A DNA stretch of 7,251 bases from an uncultured Eubacteriales bacterium (GTDB taxonomy: Bacteria; Bacillota; Clostridia; Monoglobales; Monoglobaceae), in NCBI GenBank assembly GCA_900545865.1, contig URAN01000088.1, forward strand, positions 1 to 7,251, given 5' to 3'. A model generated the notes under the pieces. It was not told the origin of the DNA, did not search any database, and was given only the letters and a program-made list of their open reading frames with translations. A program made the translations under genes and the position numbers. Positions 1 through 6,155 of the stretch are shown here, in pieces. Numbering within the stretch: position 1 is the first letter of the stretch; the number at the start of each line of letters is the position of its first letter.

Positions 1-955
1 CTACATTTGAAACGTCACCGACTCTCTCCCAACCGCGCGGTGCAAGGAAATAGCCACCGGGCGTGTAGATTACCTTTGAAGGATTATCCAATGCCGTCAT
101 AAAGCAATAGAGAACATAGCGAAGCCCTGCCGCAGTATTTCTTACGCCATGCGCTATGTGAAGCCAGCCGTCTTTTGTCTTAATCGGGGTTGCTCCCGCT
201 CCGTTTTTGACCTCTTTGATTGTATGATAAACTCGTTTGTCAATAATCTTTTCTTCTTCTATTCTTGCGTTTTCCATACTGTCAACCAAAGCTGTTCCTA
301 TTCCTCCGCCGCTGCCCACATCTATAAATCCATCGGACGGTCTGGTATAGAGCAAATACTTTCCGTCAACAAATTCAGGGTGCAAGACAACATTTCTCTG
401 CTGATACTTTGTGTCAAGGTCGGGAAGTCTTTCCCACTCAGTCAAATCCTTTGTACGTACAATCCCGCACTTTGCAACAGCGGACGATGTATCATCAACA
501 CTGTGGTCTTTTCTCTCGGAACAGAACAGTCCGTAAATCCAACCATCCTCGTGTTGCGTCAATCTCATATCATAAACATTTGTGTCATCATCACCATACT
601 TTGGAAGTCTTACCGGATACTCATCAAATAAAAAATTATCAATTCCGTTTTCACTTCTTGCAACGGCGAAATATGACTTCCTGTCATATCCCTCAACACG
701 GGCAACAAGAACATATTTGCCATCCAAATATATCGCACCTGAATTGAACACAGCATTCACACCGATGCGCTCCAAAAGATATGGATTTGTTTCTTCATTT
801 AAATCGTATCTCCACTCAAGCGGAATATGCTCGTTTGTCAATACGGGATTTACATATCTGTCATAAATCCCGTTGTACCAATTCTCGTCTACCTTATTCT
901 TTTGCTCAATTAACTTCCTGTATTTTGATTTTAAATTTACTACATTCTCTCTCAC
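1..955 (-). CDS. mgp: 4-O-beta-D-mannosyl-D-glucose phosphorylase, GH130 subfamily 1 (3' end cut off by window)
   Basis: Enzymes of this type reversibly phosphorolyse Man-beta-1,4-Glc to alpha-mannose-1-phosphate and glucose in the cytoplasm, conserving bond energy after mannan or glucomannan breakdown. The visible 318 residues read without interruption and match the five-bladed beta-propeller GH130_1 family through most of its roughly 390 residues. Recognisable blocks are VYDMRLTQHEDGWIYG (127-142), QQRNVVLHPEF (185-195), YTRPSDGFIDVGSGGGIG (203-220), RVYHTIKEVKNG (241-252), GWLHIAHGVRNTAAGLRYVLY (263-283) and RVGDVSNV at the edge. Asp129 should be the catalytic acid of BfMGP-type enzymes. 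The start is a GTG at 955, chosen because AAGGAG lies 7 nt upstream and no in-frame ATG fits; the family's N-terminal region begins there. It follows the six-hairpin glycosidase by 18 nt, so it is co-transcribed. Family assignment is firm. The precise substrate (Man-Glc rather than Man-GlcNAc or longer manno-oligosaccharides) rests on subfamily motifs recalled from memory. Confidence 0.93.
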   Translation of the reverse strand, partial: MRENVVNLKSKYRKLIEQKNKVDENWYNGIYDRYVNPVLTNEHIPLEWRYDLNEETNPYLLERIGVNAVFNSGAIYLDGKYVLVARVEGYDRKSYFAVARSENGIDNFLFDEYPVRLPKYGDDDTNVYDMRLTQHEDGWIYGLFCSERKDHSVDDTSSAVAKCGIVRTKDLTEWERLPDLDTKYQQRNVVLHPEFVDGKYLLYTRPSDGFIDVGSGGGIGTALVDSMENARIEEEKIIDKRVYHTIKEVKNGAGATPIKTKDGWLHIAHGVRNTAAGLRYVLYCFMTALDNPSKVIYTPGGYFLAPRGWERVGDVSNV

Positions 956-973
956 GTTAACACTCCTTAAAAG

Positions 974-2374
974 TTATTCCATTATAATTACTATATCCTT
1001 ATCACCGTCAAAGCGTATGAAACTCTCAGTTCCTTTACCGTTTACCATAAAGCTTTTTAGATGCCTGCCGTTTCCGCTTATGCGAATGTTTATATTACAA
1101 TCTCGAACACATATGTCATCGACTTCAATAATATTTATATTTTGAGGAATATACGGATTAAATCGAATCCCGTCTTTTTCAAAATTCATTCCCACAATAT
1201 TTGAAAACAGCATATGCAAATATCCCGTTGCGCTCCACGTCTGCTTTTTTTCCGACTTCCAAAGCATTATTCTCTGCTTTTTGTTCTCCTGAAGTCCGCC
1301 GTATCGCTCACCTGTATCGGGATGATAAATTTCTGAAAAGTATCCGTCACGCACCGAACAGTCTGTAAGCATATTAAATTCTCTGTCAAACAAATCATAT
1401 CTTTTGTTCCGCACCGCAGCATCTGCCCAGAATGCTTGAATGTGCGGCCATACGGTTCCGCTGTGCCTTCCGTAACCGTCCTTGTATCTTGAAAACGATG
1501 GATATACACATGGTATGCCAAAACTTGCGATATGTTGATTTTTCAAAACTTTTTCGGTTTTGTCCTTATCGGCAATACCGAAAAGTATCACAAACGAGTG
1601 TCCCATACCCTCGTCATAATCACAGCCGCCGAAATCATCTAAAAGATATTTATACTTACCCTTTTCTTCCGACCAAAAATGTTTGTTTACAGCTGTTTTC
1701 ATTTCATCGGCCTTTTCGGCATATCTTTCGGAAATTCCAAGTTCCGCCGCCATTTTATCCGCCGTTTTGTATGCTTTATAATATAAGCAATTCGTTGAAA
1801 GCGTAAACATCGGTATTCCGACACCTTTTTTTACACAAAGTTCACTGCACTCATCGGCAAAAGCCTTGATTCCGCTCTCTCCCGTTCGTGCATAAATGTC
1901 AGGGTATGCGGCAACGCCGTCGCCGTAGCACGCCGGACCGCGGAACAGGTTGAGATTTTTGTCAAATTCCGTATTTTCAAAAAACTCAAGCGTATTTGTC
2001 GCCGCATCATATGCAATCTCCAAAAATTCTCTGTCTCCCGTCAACAGATACTCGTGCCACGCACCCCATATCCATATTACCGAATCCCAATATTCACCGC
2101 CAATCATTATTCTTGCGTTTTCTTTTTTTAGCACCGAAAGCAATGTGCTTTTTGCCGCATCCGGAAAGAGCAGCGCCCCTGCATTTATTGTGTTTATTGC
2201 CGCATCTCTTGTCCACGGCGTACAATACCCCATTCCGGCAATGATTACCGGTGTTTCTTTTTTCAAAAGTCCGCCTTTATACGGTTTAATGTTGCCGTAC
2301 AAGTCCGAAACAGCAATATGATACGCCGTATTTATTTTTTCGTTATCTGTTTTTATGTATGGGTATATGCTCAT
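974..2374 (-). CDS. six-hairpin (alpha/alpha)6-barrel glycoside hydrolase, GH63/mannosylglycerate-hydrolase-like, substrate unknown
   Basis: This 466-residue protein has the repeated helical-hairpin pattern of clan GH-G/GH63-like glycosidases. Visible hallmarks are GMGYCTPWTRDAA (47-59, the W-x-R-D signature), GGEYWDSVIWIWGAW (92-106), HSGTVWPHIQAFWADAA (304-320), SEIYHPDTGERYGG (347-360) and WSATGYLHML (380-389), followed by a short beta-rich C-terminal tail (about 400-466). Such enzymes are inverting exo-hydrolases that use two acidic residues. Glu348 lies in a segment resembling the ENYNP-x-TG block that carries the general base in GH63, and Asp57 is another candidate, but neither is proven. 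There is no signal peptide, so it acts in the cytoplasm. Its ATG overlaps the GH92 stop codon by 4 nt (ATGA), which implies translational coupling; a weak AAGGTGAG ribosome binding site lies upstream. Neighbouring GH92 and GH130 genes suggest it removes a sugar from a mannose-containing oligosaccharide. Alternatives are a GH78/GH95-like or unclassified six-hairpin enzyme. Confidence 0.82.
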   Translation of the reverse strand: MSIYPYIKTDNEKINTAYHIAVSDLYGNIKPYKGGLLKKETPVIIAGMGYCTPWTRDAAINTINAGALLFPDAAKSTLLSVLKKENARIMIGGEYWDSVIWIWGAWHEYLLTGDREFLEIAYDAATNTLEFFENTEFDKNLNLFRGPACYGDGVAAYPDIYARTGESGIKAFADECSELCVKKGVGIPMFTLSTNCLYYKAYKTADKMAAELGISERYAEKADEMKTAVNKHFWSEEKGKYKYLLDDFGGCDYDEGMGHSFVILFGIADKDKTEKVLKNQHIASFGIPCVYPSFSRYKDGYGRHSGTVWPHIQAFWADAAVRNKRYDLFDREFNMLTDCSVRDGYFSEIYHPDTGERYGGLQENKKQRIMLWKSEKKQTWSATGYLHMLFSNIVGMNFEKDGIRFNPYIPQNINIIEVDDICVRDCNINIRISGNGRHLKSFMVNGKGTESFIRFDGDKDIVIIME

Positions 2375-4317
2375 AAATTTCTCACCTTAAATTTCACCTG
2401 AGGTGTAATGTTAATATAATTGTTGTCTGCGGGACAAATCGGATACCGACCTATCATACTCAAAATATACCAAGCCGACATCGAGCCGTTATCCTCATCA
2501 CCCGGAAAGCCATCGGTTTTATACGAAAACAGCTCTGAACAAATTTTCTTAACCCAATATTCGCATCTGTCTTTCTTATCAAACAGAGCGTATATATACG
2601 GAAGAGAAAAGCTCGGCTGGTTACTTATCGCACACATTCCAAAATTCACTGACGCCATTTCCGTCATTTCATGAATCTCTTTTTTATATCCGCCGACACG
2701 ATACAACGGTTCGCTTTCAAAAATCTTGTCCAGCATATCAACCAACTTTTCCTCTCCGCCGGCAAGAAAAGCAAGACCGTCAAAATCGTATGGAACGGAA
2801 AACGTCGTCTGCCACGCACTTGCCTCGGTATATGCGCCACCCCATGCAAACGGGTCAAAATCAGACTCAAATTCACCGTCTGTTTTCTTTGCACGCATAA
2901 ATCCCGTTTCCTCATCAAACAAATTCCGATAATTTTTAGATCGCTCAAAATATTTTTTGCTTATTTTATTTTCGCCCAAAAATTCTGCGGTTTTTGCTAT
3001 ACAATAATCTCCGTATGCAAAGTCTAACGTTAGATTAACGCTCTCTTTATATAAATCTGACGGAACATAGCCGTATTTTTTATACTCCTCGATTCCCGAT
3101 CTGCCAAAGCGTTCTTCATTCGATGCAATTTCGGCGTGCTTTATCATTGCATCAAGCAATATCTTTGCGTCTTTTTCTTCAACAATCCCGCATATAACAC
3201 CTTGAGCAATCACAGAATCTATCAGCGTACTCGGCATACACCCCACCTCTGCTATAGTCACCCACCTAGGAAGAAATCCGCACTCCGAAAAGTCGTTAAG
3301 TGCACTTTTGAGCATAGCCCTGTAAATTTCTGGGGCAATGAGTGCGTATAACGGAAAAGTCGTCCGCGATGTGTCCCAAAATCCGTTATTTGTGTATCTG
3401 ATGCCGTTACAAACATCTCCGATATACGGACTGTAATGAATTTCTCTTCCGTTTTCGTCATATTCATAGGCTATATTCGGGAAAGTTGCCGTTCTGTACA
3501 TACACGAATAAAATGTCCTGATAATATCTTCATTTGTTGCGGGGTCAAGTTCAATCTTCGATAAATATTGTTCCCATGCCTGTTCACCATCGCTCATAAC
3601 TTCTTTAAATGTCTTATCGACAACCTCGTGCAAGTTCAGTTCAGCCTGTTCAAAGCTGATATAAGACACGGCAATGTTCAGCTCTGCCGTTTCGCCTTTA
3701 AGCATCAAATGATACGCAGTATTCGAAACATACGATTTTTCAAAATCAACACAATCATTTGTCGGGCTTATGATATAATATCTTTTAAAATTTTGGGCAA
3801 TCCCCTGTTCGACACCATCGGTAGAAATATATATATACTTATTTTTACCGTCAACCTTGGATTCCAAATTTCCCGCAATATTGAAAAATGAAATCGCACG
3901 GTTCGGAATATCTCCGAACTCAGCAAGAATTTTAATACACCTTTCCGAAACGGTCGCCTTAACGGTGCAGCGTTGTCTTAAAAACCTTGTTTGCAAAAAG
4001 TGGGGTGACATTTCCGTTTCGTTGTTTCTGTACCCGGACCAGTTATCACTGTAATTTTCAAACATAATATCCGCCTGTGGTGATATGAGAATTGCTCCGT
4101 AATCCGACAGCCACGGACTCGGTTGACTTGTTATTCTCAAGCCCTCGATATACCTCGCATCGGGATCATACCACCATGCATTTCCGCCCTTTGTCTGAAC
4201 GGCAAGGTGTGCCATTCCAAAAGGCCGTTGTACAAGAGGCAAAGTATTTCCTCTCGAATATCGAAATTCAGATTTTGTTCCCTGTTTTATATTTACATAA
4301 TTCAAATATTTCATCAT
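2371..4317 (-). CDS. GH92 family alpha-mannosidase, intracellular, divergent
   Basis: GH92 enzymes are calcium-dependent, inverting exo-alpha-mannosidases with an N-terminal beta-sandwich and a C-terminal (alpha/alpha)6 barrel. Using M1 at 4317 (648 residues), the sandwich covers about 1-240. The barrel carries GFWDTSRTTFPLYALIAPE (312-330), YTEASAWQTTFSVPYDFDGL (497-516) with the likely general acid Glu498, and GFPGDEDNGSMSAWYILSMIGRYP (603-626) with Asp607 and Asp609 as the likely base pair. The usual calcium/substrate block NEPSHH is instead NQPSFS (566-571), a divergence from the Bacteroides enzymes. The protein is slightly shorter than typical GH92s (about 700-760) and lacks a signal peptide. 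The frame stays open upstream to an ATG at 4380, but that extension would lie inside the preceding gene; the ATG at 4317 has AAAAAGGA about 8 nt upstream and starts 4 nt after that gene's stop. It overlaps the next gene by 4 nt. Linkage specificity cannot be read from the sequence. Confidence 0.92.
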   Translation of the reverse strand: MMKYLNYVNIKQGTKSEFRYSRGNTLPLVQRPFGMAHLAVQTKGGNAWWYDPDARYIEGLRITSQPSPWLSDYGAILISPQADIMFENYSDNWSGYRNNETEMSPHFLQTRFLRQRCTVKATVSERCIKILAEFGDIPNRAISFFNIAGNLESKVDGKNKYIYISTDGVEQGIAQNFKRYYIISPTNDCVDFEKSYVSNTAYHLMLKGETAELNIAVSYISFEQAELNLHEVVDKTFKEVMSDGEQAWEQYLSKIELDPATNEDIIRTFYSCMYRTATFPNIAYEYDENGREIHYSPYIGDVCNGIRYTNNGFWDTSRTTFPLYALIAPEIYRAMLKSALNDFSECGFLPRWVTIAEVGCMPSTLIDSVIAQGVICGIVEEKDAKILLDAMIKHAEIASNEERFGRSGIEEYKKYGYVPSDLYKESVNLTLDFAYGDYCIAKTAEFLGENKISKKYFERSKNYRNLFDEETGFMRAKKTDGEFESDFDPFAWGGAYTEASAWQTTFSVPYDFDGLAFLAGGEEKLVDMLDKIFESEPLYRVGGYKKEIHEMTEMASVNFGMCAISNQPSFSLPYIYALFDKKDRCEYWVKKICSELFSYKTDGFPGDEDNGSMSAWYILSMIGRYPICPADNNYINITPQVKFKVRNL

Positions 4318-4321
4318 AAAA

Positions 4322-5746
4322 TTATTCCTTTTTATCCAAACACTCTCCCAGCACTTCTCCGTGATAGCTGAATTCGGCATCTTTTATTTTCTTCAGTTCA
4401 AATGAATGCTCATCAAATCCGCATATATACTCATCCGTATGCGGGTTGTCAAGATAATTAAAATACAGATGCAACCCATCATTCTTAAATGTACAATATG
4501 CAGCAAACCGGACATTTTCTTTTTCATTATGCCCCGCAAGTTCTTCAAGGGTTGGCTTAAATTTTCTTATCCGAATATTGTTTTCAATGAATCTGCCCTT
4601 TCCAAATTTCATAGTTTGCCATTTTATGCCGTCGCTAAAGTTCAATTTAATACATTCATCTTCCTCCGAAAGGCTTATAAAAGTCATTCCGAATCTGTTT
4701 TCATTGCACCGATACAATCGGTTTGTGATTTTTCCCGCGCTATATTCACATGGTGCGTTGTATTTATCCGCAAACGCACACAGCTCATCGACAGTAACGT
4801 TACTGTCACCGCAAAGATTGTCCGCCAACTCATAAACGCGATTGATTTCCTCTTGCATATCCTCTGAATACGCTTCCATTGCAAACACCATATTTTTTGA
4901 CGGGAATACCATACATAGCTGTCCGAATGCCCCGTCACCTCTAAAGCCGTCTCGGGCATTTCGCCAAAACTGAAATCCATAACCGGCAACCCAATCGGGA
5001 GTACCGTTCATACTGTTGTCCGACCACGCCTTTGTTGCGGTCTCAACCCAATTTTCAGACAATATTCTCTTTCCGTTATATACGCCTTTATTGAGATATA
5101 AAAGGCCGAGTTTAGCCACATCATCCGTTGAAGCGTGCAACCCGACAGCACCTTGAGAATTACCGTCAGCAAACGCATTCCAATATGTGCCGTTTATTCC
5201 GAGCGAAACAAAAAGCCTTTGTTGCAAAAAGTCATACATCGACATATCGGTATACTTTCTCACGATTTCCGACAGCATAAACGTTGCGGCATTGTTATAA
5301 AAGAAATGTGTTCCCGGCTCAAATTCCGGCTCAAACATCAAAAAAGATTTAATCGGATCTTCGTCCCTGCGAATATCATTGAGCAAACACCTGCTATGTC
5401 CTGTGTTCATCGAAAGCAGGTGACAAAGCCGCATTCTCGAAAGATTTTCCCCGATATTTTCGGGGCATTTATCCCCAAAAATATCAACCACTCTGTCATT
5501 AACATCAATAACACCATCATCAACCAAAAAACCGATTGCTGTTGACGAAAAGCTCTTGCTGAGCGAATAAAGCTGTTGCTTATATTCAAACGAATACGGT
5601 GCAGGTGCAATTTTCACCTTAACCTCTCCGTTTTGGATAATTTCAAACGAATGAACATCCGTTTTATTTTCCTTACACCTTTTCATAAACTCTATTATTT
5701 TCAGACAATTAATATCTTTGCTTACATTCACACTGCTTTTAAACAT
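4322..5746 (-). CDS. serine hydrolase of the beta-lactamase / penicillin-binding-protein fold (class C-like esterase)
   Basis: This is the first gene of the leftward operon and encodes 474 residues. The catalytic SxxK motif is SLSK, with nucleophile Ser61 and Lys64 (context YSLSKSFSST). The second motif, YxN, is Y150-N151-N152 in FFYNNA. GDGAFGQ (270-276) occupies the place of the KTG/HxG third motif. Residues from about 320 to 474 form an extra beta-rich domain, of a kind often seen appended to esterase-type members. There is no signal peptide or transmembrane segment, so a role in cell-wall metabolism or secreted beta-lactam resistance is unlikely. In this operon an esterase or amidase acting on an acylated oligosaccharide is the better inference, but no substrate can be assigned. 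The ATG at 5746 is preceded by AGAGGAAA with about 8 nt spacing. The stop codon lies 4 nt before the GH92 start, so the two are translated as a pair. Confidence 0.88.
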   Translation of the reverse strand: MFKSSVNVSKDINCLKIIEFMKRCKENKTDVHSFEIIQNGEVKVKIAPAPYSFEYKQQLYSLSKSFSSTAIGFLVDDGVIDVNDRVVDIFGDKCPENIGENLSRMRLCHLLSMNTGHSRCLLNDIRRDEDPIKSFLMFEPEFEPGTHFFYNNAATFMLSEIVRKYTDMSMYDFLQQRLFVSLGINGTYWNAFADGNSQGAVGLHASTDDVAKLGLLYLNKGVYNGKRILSENWVETATKAWSDNSMNGTPDWVAGYGFQFWRNARDGFRGDGAFGQLCMVFPSKNMVFAMEAYSEDMQEEINRVYELADNLCGDSNVTVDELCAFADKYNAPCEYSAGKITNRLYRCNENRFGMTFISLSEEDECIKLNFSDGIKWQTMKFGKGRFIENNIRIRKFKPTLEELAGHNEKENVRFAAYCTFKNDGLHLYFNYLDNPHTDEYICGFDEHSFELKKIKDAEFSYHGEVLGECLDKKE

Positions 5747-5779
5747 TTCTTTTTCCTCTTCTCATTTACTTTCAAGACA

Positions 5780-5794
5780 AACGCGTTAGCGTTA
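5780..5794. promoter_or_regulatory. candidate operator in the operon leader (AACGCGTT palindrome, GCGTTA direct repeat)
   Basis: Positions 5780-5787 read AACGCGTT, a perfect 8-bp palindrome with central CpG, as in many LacI-family operators. It overlaps a tandem GCGTTA (5783-5788, 5789-5794). It stands out in otherwise AT-rich DNA, about 50 nt downstream of the predicted transcription start and 33 nt upstream of the first ATG, where a bound repressor could act as a roadblock. A second palindrome, CAAATATTTG, lies at 5801-5810. No regulator gene is in the window, so this is only a candidate. Confidence 0.3.
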
Positions 5795-5850
5795 ATCATG
5801 CAAATATTTGTTATAAGCTGTTGTTTATAAAATTCTTATTTCCAAATAAA

Positions 5851-5879
5851 ATTATATCAAAATACAAATCCAAAATAAA
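5851..5879 (-). promoter_or_regulatory. leftward extended -10 promoter for the glycosidase operon
   Basis: Read on the minus strand, TATAAT occupies 5856-5851 and is preceded by TG plus one base (TGATATAAT), a full extended -10. A weak -35 (TTTATT, 5879-5874) sits 17 nt upstream, overlapping the end of the left inverted repeat. Transcription should start near 5844, leaving a leader of nearly 100 nt before the ATG at 5746. The -10 match is seen directly; activity is inferred. Confidence 0.62.
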
Positions 5880-6094
5880 TAAAGGATTTTGCTTTTTTGT
5901 GCAAAATCCTATCATTTATGACTATTCGTCATCGTCTTACCGAACAATACAAGTGAATGCCTCCCCATCTTTGGGTCTGCTTTGCCTTATAAAACCATTT
6001 GACTATTTTGAAATTATTGATATAGCATCAGAACCGTGCTTGAATAGCTAAAATATGATTGAAAATTATACAAAAAAGCAAAATCCTTTATTTA
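5876..6094. repeat. 219-bp MITE-like element with 25-bp perfect terminal inverted repeats
   Basis: The 25 bases at 5876-5900 are the exact reverse complement of 6070-6094 (core GGATTTTGC, with AAATAAA on its outer side and a T-run on its inner side). They enclose 169 bp with no convincing gene. The hexamer CCAAAA flanks the element at 5870-5875 and, after one extra C, at 6096-6101, a possible target-site duplication. The size, the repeats and the lack of a transposase fit a miniature inverted-repeat element or a decayed insertion sequence. The interior has higher GC (about 5960-5990) than the flanks and one 76-codon open frame that I do not accept as a gene. An alternative is a conserved regulatory region rather than a mobile one. 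Confidence 0.6.
5883..5910 (-). terminator. terminator-like hairpin inside the left end of the inverted-repeat element
   Basis: A 10-bp perfect stem (AGGATTTTGC at 5883-5892 with its complement at 5901-5910) closes an 8-nt loop. In minus-strand RNA the stem is followed by a U-rich run (5882-5872, reading TTTATTTATTT), as in a rho-independent terminator, although the stem is AT-rich. It lies upstream of the leftward promoter, so it would block read-through into the glycosidase operon rather than end it. The third copy of the same core sequence forms the right terminal repeat. Confidence 0.45.
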
Positions 6095-6119
6095 CCCAAA
6101 AGAAAATAAATGATATACT
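6091..6119 (+). promoter_or_regulatory. rightward extended -10 promoter for the SGNH hydrolase gene
   Basis: TATACT at 6114-6119 is preceded by TGA, giving an extended -10 (TGATATACT). TTTACC at 6091-6096 lies exactly 17 nt upstream and matches four of six -35 consensus bases. The first four -35 bases belong to the right inverted repeat. Transcription should start near 6126, giving a leader of about 30 nt that includes the AAGGAAG ribosome binding site at 6141-6147. Confidence 0.62.
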
Positions 6120-6155
6120 TAATTCATAAAAATAATACTGAAGGAAGTGTTAAAT

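Noticed and set aside
149..1145. Several plus-strand open frames (149-631, 409-747, 582-866, 873-1145)
   Set aside because: They lie antisense to the GH130 gene or to the end of the six-hairpin gene, both of which have clear family motifs, and their own translations show no domain or good start context.
4318..4380. Upstream in-frame ATG at 4380 for the GH92 gene
   Set aside because: It would lie within the serine hydrolase gene and add 21 residues unlike any GH92 N-terminus; the ATG at 4317 has a proper ribosome binding site.
5785..5800. Catabolite-responsive (cre) site
   Set aside because: The minus-strand TGATTAACGCTAACG looks similar, but the spacing between TG and CG is one base too long for the consensus.
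5821..6051. 76-codon plus-strand open frame inside the inverted-repeat element
   Set aside because: It begins outside the element in AT-rich promoter DNA, has no ribosome binding site, spans the repeat and hairpin, and resembles no protein domain; treated as part of the repeat element.
6147..6149. GTG start for the SGNH hydrolase
   Set aside because: The only ribosome binding site, AAGGA at 6141-6145, would be one base away; the TTG at 6156 has workable spacing. The difference is three residues, so this stays uncertain.
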